A DNA stretch of 64,000 nt from Catellatospora sichuanensis (GTDB taxonomy: Bacteria > Actinomycetota > Actinomycetes > Mycobacteriales > Micromonosporaceae), in NCBI RefSeq assembly GCF_007483665.1, contig NZ_VIQO01000001.1, positions 530,507 to 594,506 on the forward strand. Direction: 5' to 3'. Positions 24,161-32,091 of this stretch are shown here, in pieces. A model generated the notes under the pieces. That model was not told the DNA's origin, ran no database searches, and saw nothing but the letters and a program-made list of their open reading frames with translations. Each line of letters begins with the position of its first letter. Position 1 is the first letter of the stretch. Made by a program: the position numbers and the translations under genes.

Positions 24161-24191
24161 GGGAGCGTCCGATCGCCGATCGGGCGCTCCC
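24161..24191 (+). terminator. hairpin terminator of the fadD-kinase-HIT operon
   Basis: 14-bp arms with one mismatch (24161-24174 and 24178-24191) and a 3-nt loop. Just upstream (24129-24160) three imperfect copies of CCTGAGCTG stand in tandem. Confidence 0.8.
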
Positions 24192-24286
24192 GCTGCGTCA
24201 GGGGCCGCTTGGCCCGTCCGGCTCGCGCCCGCCCGGGATCTATGGGACATTAGCGGAGGATCCCGCTGAGGGGCGGTGAGCGCCCG

Positions 24287-25765
24287 ATGGGCGAGAAAGT
24301 GCACCAGCACGTCTTCACCCGCGCGGACCGCGCGAGGTACCGGGAGAAGGTCCGCCGGTGCCTGGACGTGTTCGCGCTGATGCTGGGCGAGTCCCAGTTC
24401 GAGTTCGAGCGCCCGCTCACCGGGCTGGAGATCGAGCTCAACCTCGTCGACGAGCAGGGCCTGCCGTCGATGCGCAACGCGGACGTGCTCGCCGCCATCG
24501 CCGACCCGTCGTTCGTGACCGAACTCGGCCAGTTCAACATCGAGATCAACATTCCGCCCCGGGAACTGGCCAAGGGCGGGCTGACCGCGTACGAGGAGCA
24601 GATCCGGGCCAGCCTGAACGCCGCCGAGGACAAGGCGCGCACGGTCGGCGCGCACACCGCCATGATCGGGATTCTGCCCACGCTGCGCCCGGAGCACCTG
24701 ACCGGCGAGGCGCTGTCGGCCAACCCCCGCTACGCGCTCATCAACGAGCAGGTGTTCGCCGCCCGCGGCGAGGACCTGCGCATCAGCATCGACGGGCCGG
24801 ACCCGCTCACCGTCACCGCCGACACCATCGCGCCGGAGGCCGCCTGCACCAGCGCCCAGCTGCACCTGCAGGTCAGCCCGGCCCAGTTCGGGGCGTACTG
24901 GAACGCCGCCCAGGCCATCGCCGGGGTGCAGCTGGCCATCGCCGCCAACTCGCCCTTCCTGTTCGGGCACGAGCTGTGGCACGAGACCCGCATCCCCCTG
25001 TTCAAACAGGCCACCGACACCCGGCCCGAAGAGATCAAAACCCAGGGGGTACGCCCCCGGGTCTGGTTCGGCGAACGCTGGATCACCTCGGTCTTCGACC
25101 TGTTCGAGGAGAACGTCCGCTACTTCCCCGCGCTGCTGCCGATCAGCACCGAGGACGACCCCGCCGACCAGCTCGCCGGCGGCGAGGTGCCCGAGCTGAC
25201 CGAGCTGCGCCTGCACAACGGCACCATCTACCGCTGGAACCGCCCGGTGTACGACGTCTCCGACGGCATGCCGCACGTCCGGGTCGAGAACCGGGTGCTT
25301 CCCGCAGGCCCCACCGTCATCGACATCATGGCCAACGCCGCGTTCTGGTTCGGCCTGGTGCGCACCCTGGCCGAGGGCGGCCTGCCGGTGTGGTCCCGGA
25401 TGCCGTTCAAACAGGCCGACGAGAACTTCTACACCGGCGCCCGGCAGGGCATCGGCGCCCACCTTTTCTGGCCTGATCTCGGCTACCTCACCGCGTACGA
25501 GCTGGTGCTGCGGCGCCTGCTGCCGCTGGCGCACCAGGGCCTGGAGAGCTGGGGCGTGGAAGCGCGCGAGCGGGACCGGCTGCTGGGCATCATCGAGCAG
25601 CGCTGCCTGCTCCGCCGCAACGGCGCGACCTGGCAGATCGACACGGTGCACCGCCTGGAACGCGGCGGCATGGAACGCTCCGAAGCCCTACGCGAGATGC
25701 TCCTGCGCTACATGACCCACATGCACGAGAACATCCCCGTGCACGAGTGGCCCCGCGAGGACTGA
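24287..25765 (+). CDS. glutamate-cysteine ligase family 2 (GCS2) carboxylate-amine ligase
   Basis: A 492-residue ATP-dependent ligase of the GCS2/YbdK type. It shows the GLEIELNLVD metal-binding motif, the TELGQFNIEINIPP strand, and TSAQLHLQVSP. YbdK-type enzymes make weak gamma-glutamylcysteine-like bonds; in actinobacteria, which use mycothiol, the substrate is uncertain. ATG 24287 has GAGGGG upstream. Monocistronic: a terminator precedes it and a family B hairpin follows. Confidence 0.85.
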   Translation: MGEKVHQHVFTRADRARYREKVRRCLDVFALMLGESQFEFERPLTGLEIELNLVDEQGLPSMRNADVLAAIADPSFVTELGQFNIEINIPPRELAKGGLTAYEEQIRASLNAAEDKARTVGAHTAMIGILPTLRPEHLTGEALSANPRYALINEQVFAARGEDLRISIDGPDPLTVTADTIAPEAACTSAQLHLQVSPAQFGAYWNAAQAIAGVQLAIAANSPFLFGHELWHETRIPLFKQATDTRPEEIKTQGVRPRVWFGERWITSVFDLFEENVRYFPALLPISTEDDPADQLAGGEVPELTELRLHNGTIYRWNRPVYDVSDGMPHVRVENRVLPAGPTVIDIMANAAFWFGLVRTLAEGGLPVWSRMPFKQADENFYTGARQGIGAHLFWPDLGYLTAYELVLRRLLPLAHQGLESWGVEARERDRLLGIIEQRCLLRRNGATWQIDTVHRLERGGMERSEALREMLLRYMTHMHENIPVHEWPRED

Positions 25766-25801
25766 CCCCGTCGGGCGCCGAACGGGCCGCGCCGCGGCGC
25801 C

Positions 25802-25861
25802 GCAGTTTCACGGAAAGTGCACCCATCGCACGGCCGGTTGGCGCATTTTCCCCGAAACCGC
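25802..25861. repeat. family B intergenic hairpin, copy 2
   Basis: Imperfect arms (25802-25820 and 25841-25861) related to family B (GCAGTTTC, TTTCCCCGAAAC) around a 20-nt loop sharing CATCGC and CGGTT with copy 3. It lies between convergent genes. Confidence 0.75.
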
Positions 25862-25953
25862 CGTCCGAGCGAGCCCGCGCGCTTCGGTGGGCGGGCAGGA
25901 GGCGCACGATCCGGGTCGGCCGTTCGGGTGGTTCTGGCGGAGTCGGCGCGGTG

Positions 25954-27084
25954 TCAGGCAGTGTCGCCTGACAGCAGCGAGCGCAGGCGGCGGGCTTGCA
26001 GATCCCAGCCCCACTCCTGCTCGACCCAGCCGCGGCCCGCCGCGCCCATCTTGGCCCGCAGCGCCTCGTCGGACAGCAGCTCGACCAGCCGGGCGGCGAG
26101 CGCATCCACGTCCCGGCCGGGCACCACGTATCCGGTCTCGCCGTCCCGCACGGCATCGGGCGCACCCCCGGAGTCGCCGGCGATCACCGGCAGGCCCACC
26201 GCGGAGGCTTCCAGGTAGACGATGCCGAGTCCCTCCACGTCCAGCCCGTGGTTGCGGGTGCGGCACGGCATCGCGAAGACGTCCCCGGCCGCGTAGTGCA
26301 TCGGCAGCTCCGCCCACGGCACCGAGCCGGTCAGCACGACGTGGTCGGCCACGTCCAGCTCGCGGGCCATCCGCTGCAGGGTCGGCCGGTACGGGCCGCC
26401 GCTGACCAGCAGCAGAGCCGCGTCCGGGATCGCCCGGCGCACCGCCGGGAGAGCGCGGATCAGCATGTCCTGGCCCTTGCGCGGCACCAGCCGGGAGACG
26501 CACACGATCACCGGGCGGTCGGTCAGCCCGTGTCGGGCCCGCACAGCCGCTCCGTCCACGTCCGGGTGGAACGTCTCCGAGTCGACGCCGGGCGCCAGCC
26601 GCTGCAGGCTGGTCCGCTCCCCCAGCGCCCTGGCCAGCCGCACGCGCTGATATTCGCCGAGGTAGGTGAGCACGTCGTTGCCGTCGGCGATGCGGCGCAG
26701 CGCGCTGCGCGCGCCCGGCAGCGCCGCCCAGCCGATCTCGTGCCCGTGCGTGACGCCCACGGCCCGCCGCACCCCGGCCCGCCTGCGCAGGCCCTGGGCC
26801 AGCAGCCCGAGCGGCGCGGCCGCGCCGAACCAGACCCGGTCACAGCCCTCCGCGCGGGCCAGCTCCGCGACCCGCCGGGCCACCCGCGCTGTGGGCAGCA
26901 GCACCCCGGTCCGGTCCCGGACCACCGGATACGGCTGCTCGGCGTCGAACGCCTTCGGGTCGCGCCAGGTCGAGGCGTAGACGACCAGCTCGCCGTCGGG
27001 CTGGCGGATCGCGAGGTTGTGCAGGAACTGCTGGATGCCCCCGGGGCGGGGCGGGAAGTCGTTGGTCACCAGCAGCGTGCGCAT
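25954..27084 (-). CDS. pimB: GDP-mannose-dependent phosphatidylinositol monomannoside mannosyltransferase
   Basis: A 376-residue GT4 glycosyltransferase resembling PimB' (Rv2188c), which adds the second mannose to phosphatidylinositol mannoside at the inner membrane face. The N-terminus LLVTNDFPPRPGGIQQFLHNL is the family hallmark, and the GT4 donor-site features VSRLVPRKGQDMLI and the ExxxxE-type segment EGLGIVYLEASAVGLPVIAG are present. ATG 27084 has TAGGCT 6 nt upstream and no ribosome binding site. The order beside fadD15-like and NYN/exonuclease genes matches mycobacteria. Confidence 0.88.
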   Translation of the reverse strand: MRTLLVTNDFPPRPGGIQQFLHNLAIRQPDGELVVYASTWRDPKAFDAEQPYPVVRDRTGVLLPTARVARRVAELARAEGCDRVWFGAAAPLGLLAQGLRRRAGVRRAVGVTHGHEIGWAALPGARSALRRIADGNDVLTYLGEYQRVRLARALGERTSLQRLAPGVDSETFHPDVDGAAVRARHGLTDRPVIVCVSRLVPRKGQDMLIRALPAVRRAIPDAALLLVSGGPYRPTLQRMARELDVADHVVLTGSVPWAELPMHYAAGDVFAMPCRTRNHGLDVEGLGIVYLEASAVGLPVIAGDSGGAPDAVRDGETGYVVPGRDVDALAARLVELLSDEALRAKMGAAGRGWVEQEWGWDLQARRLRSLLSGDTA

Positions 27085-27090
27085 TCGCGC

Positions 27091-27096
27091 AGCCTA
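27091..27096 (-). promoter_or_regulatory. -10 box, leaderless start of pimB
   Basis: TAGGCT on the minus strand, 6 nt before ATG 27084. Confidence 0.6.
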
Positions 27097-27135
27097 CCGG
27101 CGTCCGATCCCCGCCCGGCAACGCGGAGATCGCGG

Positions 27136-27180
27136 TTTGGTGTCATGATCTGCAGTCCAACCGCAGATCATGACACCAAA
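27136..27180. repeat. perfect 18-bp intergenic hairpin
   Basis: Perfect 18-bp arms (27136-27153 and 27163-27180, containing GTCATGATCTGC) with a 9-nt loop, and outer AGATCG/CGATCT pairing. It lies 27 bp beyond the M48 protease stop and ahead of the pimB promoter. It is AT-richer than its surroundings. Confidence 0.85.
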
Positions 27181-27206
27181 AGCCGATCTTGAGCCGCGCC
27201 GCGGGT

Positions 27207-28448
27207 TCAGTGGTCGCGGGCGTAGGCGCGGGCAGCGGCCATGCGTTCCACGGTGGTGGGGTGGCTGCCGAAGAGGGCCTGCTCCCAGGCGGGCGGGTCC
27301 GGGTCGCCGAGGTTGACCAGGGAAAGCCGCCCCTGCATCTGCTCGAAGCCGGCCGGGTCCCCGGTCAGCTCCAGCGCGTGCTCGTCGGCGCGCGCCTCGA
27401 TCAGCCGGGACACGTACGCCTGCGCCGGCCCCGCCACCAGCCCGCCCACCGTGGCGATCGCCAGCAGCAGGCCGATCGCACGTGGCTCGGCGATCGACTC
27501 GACCCCGGCCCGCCGCAGCAGCCAGCCCCACGCCCCGAGCAGGTAGAGGCCGACCACGAAGACGGACGCGCCGAGCGCGCCGATGACGGTGCCGATGACC
27601 ACGTCACCGCGCTTGGCGTGCCCCAGCTCGTGCGCGGCGACGGCGACGACCTCGGACTGCGGGGCCTCCCGCAGCAGCGTGTCGTAGACGACGATGCGCC
27701 GGGTCGGGCCGATGCCGCTGACGTACGCGTTGAGCGCGGTGGTGCGCCGGGACGCGTCGGCGACGAGCACGTCGCGCACCGGCACCCCGTCCCGCTGGGC
27801 CAGCTCCATGAGTTCGGTGCGCAGCGGCCCGTCGGCCATCGGCGTGAACTTGTTGAAGACCGGCTCGACCAGCACCGGGAACACGAAGCTGAGCAGCACC
27901 ACCAGCCCGGCGGCGCCGACCGCGCCGACCGCCCACCACCAGTTCGGCAGCAGCCGGGTCAGGCCGTAGAAGCCGAGCAGGGCGACGGCGCCGAGCACCG
28001 CGGCGACGGCGTACCCCTTGAGCAGGTCGACCGCCCAGCCGCCCCAGTCCTGGGTGGACAGCCCGTAGCGCACCGCCACGGTGTGCCGCCAGGCCGCGAA
28101 CGGCAGCGTGATCAGGTCCGCGGCCAGCAGCACCAGCAGCCCGCCGCCGAGTACCTTGGCCAGCCACGGTCCGGGCACCAGCCCCACCAGCCAGGAGCCC
28201 AGCGGGGTCAGCCCCAGCACTAGCGCCACGGCCAGCCCGACCAGCATCGCCGGGTAGGTGATCCAGCGCAGCTCGCCGCGCAGCTGCCGGGCCTCGGCGA
28301 CCCGGTCCGCGGGCAGCCCGGCCAGCGCGGCGAGCTGATCGGCCCGCGGCGCGGGCGGCCGATGCCACGGCACCAGCATCGCCACCGCCACCGCCACCGC
28401 AGCACATAGGACGACCAACGCCACCCAGGCCCAGCCCCGCACCGTCAT
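27207..28448 (-). CDS. M48 family membrane zinc metalloprotease (Ste24/HtpX-like)
   Basis: A 413-residue integral membrane protease. An N-terminal helix, helices at about 63-84 and 92-118 and further pairs flank the zinc site HELGH (about residue 270) and the third ligand region EARADEHALEL (about 350). Such proteases degrade damaged membrane proteins or trim prenylated substrates. ATG 28448 has TACGAT 6 nt upstream and no ribosome binding site, so it is probably leaderless. Upstream is a family B hairpin, downstream a perfect 18-bp hairpin. Confidence 0.88.
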   Translation of the reverse strand: MTVRGWAWVALVVLCAAVAVAVAMLVPWHRPPAPRADQLAALAGLPADRVAEARQLRGELRWITYPAMLVGLAVALVLGLTPLGSWLVGLVPGPWLAKVLGGGLLVLLAADLITLPFAAWRHTVAVRYGLSTQDWGGWAVDLLKGYAVAAVLGAVALLGFYGLTRLLPNWWWAVGAVGAAGLVVLLSFVFPVLVEPVFNKFTPMADGPLRTELMELAQRDGVPVRDVLVADASRRTTALNAYVSGIGPTRRIVVYDTLLREAPQSEVVAVAAHELGHAKRGDVVIGTVIGALGASVFVVGLYLLGAWGWLLRRAGVESIAEPRAIGLLLAIATVGGLVAGPAQAYVSRLIEARADEHALELTGDPAGFEQMQGRLSLVNLGDPDPPAWEQALFGSHPTTVERMAAARAYARDH

Positions 28449-28454
28449 CGCCCG

Positions 28455-28460
28455 ATCGTA
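28455..28460 (-). promoter_or_regulatory. -10 box, leaderless start of M48 gene
   Basis: TACGAT on the minus strand, 6 nt before ATG 28448. Confidence 0.55.
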
Positions 28461-28493
28461 CGGCCGCCGGCCTTCGCATCCGGTGGCCCGCCG

Positions 28494-28555
28494 TGCAGTT
28501 TCGGGGCAACTGCACGCTCATCGCGACCGGTTCGTGCGCTTTCCCCGAAACTGCA
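28494..28555. repeat. family B intergenic hairpin, copy 3
   Basis: 22-nt arms (28494-28515 and 28534-28555) with three mismatches around an 18-nt loop; outer parts are the TGCAGTTTCGGGG of family B. It lies 25 bp beyond the NYN-protein stop. Confidence 0.8.
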
Positions 28556-28580
28556 GTTCTGCCCGGCCGGGCGGACCCGG

Positions 28581-29945
28581 TCAGCTGCGGGCGAGGCGGC
28601 GGACCAGGGACTCCGAGTTCATGGGGTAGGCGCCGTGGCGGCGGACGCCGTCGGCGACCTCGCGGTCGGAGGAGACCACCACGACGGGGCGGCCCGGCGG
28701 CTCGGCCCGGACCAGGCGGCGGATCACCTCGTCGGCGGTCTCGCCCTTGCGCGAGAACAGCACCCGCACCCCGCGCGGCGGGGCGGGCAGGCCGTGCACC
28801 CGCTCGGCCCCGTCGAAGACCACGGTCACCTCGGCGCCGGTCTGCGCGGCGACCCCGCCCATGCCGCTGACCAGCCGGTTGCGCTGCTGCTCCAGCGACA
28901 TCTCGGCGAAGCCGCGCTTGGTCACGTTGTAGCCGTCGACGACCAGGTGCGCCTTGGGCAGGGCGAGCAGCTGGGCCAGTCGGGCCGGGTCGTCGGCGTC
29001 GGTGGCCCGGTTGGTCGCGGTGGGGGCGCCGGCCATGTCCGCGTACGCCGCGGCGACCGTGTCCCCCGGCAGCACCTTCGCCGGATCCAGCGCCAGCTCC
29101 CGGCGCAGCCCCACGGCGGCCTGGCCGATGGTCTCCAGCAGCAGCCACAGCCGTGCCTCGTCGACGGCGCGGGTGTCGCGGGCGGCCTGGCGCGCGTCCC
29201 CCGCGACCGCCTCGGCGTCGGCCAGCCTGGCCCGCAGCCGGCGCAGCTCGGCCTCGTGGTCGCCGTGCCCCTTGGCGGCCCGGCCCTTCTCGATGGAGAG
29301 CAGTTCACTGGCACGTTTGAGCTGGGCCTGCGTCTCGCGCAGCGCCTTGCCGCTCGCGCGGGCCTCCTCGCGCAGCTGACCGAGCTCGTCGCGCACCCGG
29401 GCCAGCTCGTCGCGCAGCTTGTCGGCCTCGACCCGGGCCACGGCGCGGTCGTGCTCGGCGCGGGCGGCCCGCGCCTCGGCGTCGCGGATGTGCTCGGCGA
29501 CGGCCGTGCTCTCCGCCTCGGCGGCGACCGCCTGGCCGGCGGCATCGACCAGCTCGCGCCAGCCCGTGGGACGGGCCAGGTAGGCCAGCGCGGCGACCTC
29601 GATCGGGTCGGCGGCGGCCGGCGCCATGCCGCCGAGCACCGCCGCGCCCAGCTCGCCCGCGTCGGTCAGCACCCGGCCGCTGATCCGCTGCCGGAACACC
29701 GAGTCGGCGGTGAGCTGCGCCGCGATGGCCGCGCCGCCGAGCCGGGCCCGGCGATTGGGCGCGAATTTGGCGACCTTGCGTAGCGCGACGGGCATCTCGT
29801 CGTTGGGCAGTGCGGTCAGCACCGCCGCTGTCAGGGCGACCACCCGCTGGCGGATGGGCTCGGGCAGGATCGGCTCGGGCACGAAGTCAGCCGCCCCCAC
29901 CGGGTCCCCGGAGGAGGCATCGAACGAAAGTTCTGCGGCTGACAT
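28581..29945 (-). CDS. NYN-domain RNA-binding protein with coiled coil
   Basis: A 454-residue actinobacterial protein. Residues 30-150 form an N-terminal helical region, about 150-265 are strongly heptad-like (coiled coil), and the C-terminal ~165 residues are a NYN/PIN-like nuclease domain (HLVVDGYNVTKRG, TVVFDGAE, SRKGETADEVIRRLV, VVVSSDREVADGVRRHGA). YacP-type NYN proteins act on RNA. It is divergent from the exonuclease/GIY-YIG gene, as in mycobacteria (Rv2190c-Rv2191 region). The start at 29945 has no clear ribosome binding site. Confidence 0.85.
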   Translation of the reverse strand: MSAAELSFDASSGDPVGAADFVPEPILPEPIRQRVVALTAAVLTALPNDEMPVALRKVAKFAPNRRARLGGAAIAAQLTADSVFRQRISGRVLTDAGELGAAVLGGMAPAAADPIEVAALAYLARPTGWRELVDAAGQAVAAEAESTAVAEHIRDAEARAARAEHDRAVARVEADKLRDELARVRDELGQLREEARASGKALRETQAQLKRASELLSIEKGRAAKGHGDHEAELRRLRARLADAEAVAGDARQAARDTRAVDEARLWLLLETIGQAAVGLRRELALDPAKVLPGDTVAAAYADMAGAPTATNRATDADDPARLAQLLALPKAHLVVDGYNVTKRGFAEMSLEQQRNRLVSGMGGVAAQTGAEVTVVFDGAERVHGLPAPPRGVRVLFSRKGETADEVIRRLVRAEPPGRPVVVVSSDREVADGVRRHGAYPMNSESLVRRLARS

Positions 29946-30033
29946 GGTCCTAGTGTTCCACCGACTTACCGATCTTGTCGCTCAGGTTCGCGGCTCGGCG
30001 TCTCCGCCGACCACCCATGTCGTACCGGACGTT

Positions 30034-30039
30034 TAGCGT
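30034..30039 (+). promoter_or_regulatory. -10 box, leaderless start of exonuclease/GIY-YIG gene
   Basis: TAGCGT ends 7 nt before GTG 30047. Confidence 0.5.
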
Positions 30040-30046
30040 CCGGTCT

Positions 30047-31792
30047 GTGCCGTCCCCGTCCCAGGTGCCGTCCGCGCGCCCCGCCGCGCCCGGTGACCGA
30101 TTCGAACAGCCGACCCTCGACGGCATGCTGGCCGATCCGCTGCAGCTCGACCTGCGGCACACCACGTTCGTGGTGCTCGACCTGGAGACCACGGGCGGCG
30201 CGCCCGACGGCGGCGGCATCACCGAGATCGGCGCGGTCAAGGTGCGCGGCGGTGAGGAGCTGGGCTCCTTCGGCACGCTGATCAACCCCGGGGTGCCCAT
30301 CCCCCCGTTCATCACGGTGCTGACCGGCATCACCACCGCGATGACGGTCGAGGCCCCGCCGATCGAGTCCGTGCTGCCCTCACTGCTGGAGTTCCTGTCC
30401 GGCGCGGTCCTGGTCGCGCACAACGCGCCCTACGACACCGGTTTCCTGAAGGCGGCCTGTGCCGCGCACGGCTACCGCTGGCCCAACCCCCGGGTGGTGG
30501 ACACCGTCGCACTGGCCCGCCGGGTGCTGCTGCGCGACGAGGTGCCCAACAACAAGCTGGGCACCCTGGCCGCCTACTTCCGAGTCGGCGACCAGCCCAA
30601 TCACCGGGCGATGGCCGACGCGCGGGCCACCGTCGGTGTGCTGCACGCGCTGATCGCCCGGCTCGGCGGGCACAAGGTGCACACGCTCGGCGACACCATC
30701 GAGTTCGTCAAGGCCGTCGCGCCGGTGCAGCGGGCCAAGAAGCACCTGGCCGAGAACCTGCCGCACGCGCCGGGGGTCTACCTGTTCCGGGCCGCCGACG
30801 ACCGCCCGCTCTACGTGGGCACCTCCAACGACATCGCCACCCGGGTGCGCAGCTACTTCACCGCGGCCGAACGCCGGGCCCGGATCAAGGAGATGCTCGG
30901 CGCGGCCGTGCGGGTCGACGCGGTCGAATGCGCCCACGCGCTGGAGGCACAGGTCCGCGAGCTGCGGCTGATCGCGGCGCACGCGCCGCCGTACAACCGG
31001 CGTTCCAAGCACCCGGAGCGGGTCCAGTGGCTGAAGCTGACCGCGGAGGCCTTTCCCCGGCTGTCCGTGGTCCGGCAGCTGACCGCCGATGGCGGGTCCT
31101 ACCTGGGCCCGTTCGCCGGGCGGGCGACGGCGCAGGCGGCGGTGGACGCGATCCACGAGGCGCTGCCACTGCGCCAGTGCACGCCGCGGCTGTCGGCCCG
31201 CAAGGCCTCCCCCGCCTGCGCGCTGGCCGAGCTCGGCAAGTGTCCGGCCCCCTGCCAGCTCACGATCAGCGTCGAGGAGTACGACGCGCAGGCCGCCGCG
31301 CCGCTGCGGGCCGCGTTCGACGGCGACCCGGACGCGGTGGTGGACCCGCTGCTGGCCCGCATCCGCAGGCTGTCCGACGCGCAGCGCTACGAGGACGCCG
31401 CGGCGGTACGCGACCGGCTCGCCGCGTTCCTGCGCGCGGCCGTACGCATGCAGCGGCTGGCCGCGCTCACCTCGATCGAGGAGCTGATCGCGGCCCGGCG
31501 CACCGAGCGCAACGCGTGGGAGATCGCCATCGTGCGCCGGGGCCGGCTGGCCGCCGCGGCGACCGCGGAGCCCGGTGTCCATCCGCGACGGACCCTCGAC
31601 GTGCTGCGGCCCACCGCCGAGACGGTGCTCGCCGCGCCCGGCCCGACGCCCGCGGCCACGCCCGAGGAGACCGAGCGGATCCTGGACTGGCTCGAGCGCC
31701 CGGAGACCCGCCTGGTGGAGGCGACATCGGGCTGGGCCTCCCCGGCCCGGGGCGCGGCACGGTGGAAGATGCTCCTGACGAGCGCGCGCTGA
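30047..31792 (+). CDS. DEDDh exonuclease fused to UvrC-like GIY-YIG domain
   Basis: A 581-residue probable DNA repair protein, equivalent to Rv2191. The N-terminal DnaQ-type exonuclease (VVLDLETTGGAPDGGG, VAHNAPYDTGFL, NHRAMADARAT) is followed by a GIY-YIG nuclease (APGVYLFRAADDRPLYVGTS) and a Cys-bearing UvrC/Cho-like region (KCPAPCQ) with a UVR-like helix pair (RYEDAAAVRDRLAAF). GTG 30047 is favoured by a TAGCGT box at 7 nt; the in-frame ATG 30017 is an alternative. A family C element starts directly after the stop. Confidence 0.85.
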   Translation: MPSPSQVPSARPAAPGDRFEQPTLDGMLADPLQLDLRHTTFVVLDLETTGGAPDGGGITEIGAVKVRGGEELGSFGTLINPGVPIPPFITVLTGITTAMTVEAPPIESVLPSLLEFLSGAVLVAHNAPYDTGFLKAACAAHGYRWPNPRVVDTVALARRVLLRDEVPNNKLGTLAAYFRVGDQPNHRAMADARATVGVLHALIARLGGHKVHTLGDTIEFVKAVAPVQRAKKHLAENLPHAPGVYLFRAADDRPLYVGTSNDIATRVRSYFTAAERRARIKEMLGAAVRVDAVECAHALEAQVRELRLIAAHAPPYNRRSKHPERVQWLKLTAEAFPRLSVVRQLTADGGSYLGPFAGRATAQAAVDAIHEALPLRQCTPRLSARKASPACALAELGKCPAPCQLTISVEEYDAQAAAPLRAAFDGDPDAVVDPLLARIRRLSDAQRYEDAAAVRDRLAAFLRAAVRMQRLAALTSIEELIAARRTERNAWEIAIVRRGRLAAAATAEPGVHPRRTLDVLRPTAETVLAAPGPTPAATPEETERILDWLERPETRLVEATSGWASPARGAARWKMLLTSAR

Positions 31793-31840
31793 GGCGACCG
31801 CGGTTGCCGGCCGCACAGGCGACCGCGGTTGCGGGCCGCT
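31793..31840 (+). repeat. 24-bp direct repeat after the exonuclease gene
   Basis: GGCGACCGCGGTTG and the following bases occur twice (31793-31815 and 31818-31840) with two or three differences. The second unit supplies the 5' outer arm of the family C element, so the first may be a duplicated arm. Confidence 0.75.
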
Positions 31841-31899
31841 CGGTGACATCCGGAGCGAATGCGGAGGATGTCACCGATTAAGGCCGCAGAGCGGTCGCC
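31818..31899 (+). ncRNA. structured element family C, copy 2
   Basis: Outer stem GGCGACCGC/GCGGTCGCC (31818-31826 and 31891-31899) and inner stem CGGTGACATCC/GGATGTCACCG (31841-31851 and 31866-31876) with loop GGAGCGAATGCGGA. The 3' segment ATTAAGGCCGCAGAGCGG matches copy 1 at 14074-14091 with one difference. Stem sequences differ from copy 1 on both strands together. It follows the stop codon of the upstream gene directly. Confidence 0.65.
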
Positions 31900-32091
31900 G
31901 GGAGATAGGGCCGTTCGGCCATTACTTGACCGAACGCATGAAAGGTCTTGACCATTCGGCTGCGACGTTCGTTACTAGGCTATGGAGCGATATCCAGAGA
32001 TCTCTCGGAAGTGGGCAGTCGTGACGGGGCGTCGAGGCCTCGTACGTGCCGCGCGACGCTCCACCTCCACGCGGTGAGGGGGGTGTCCTCA

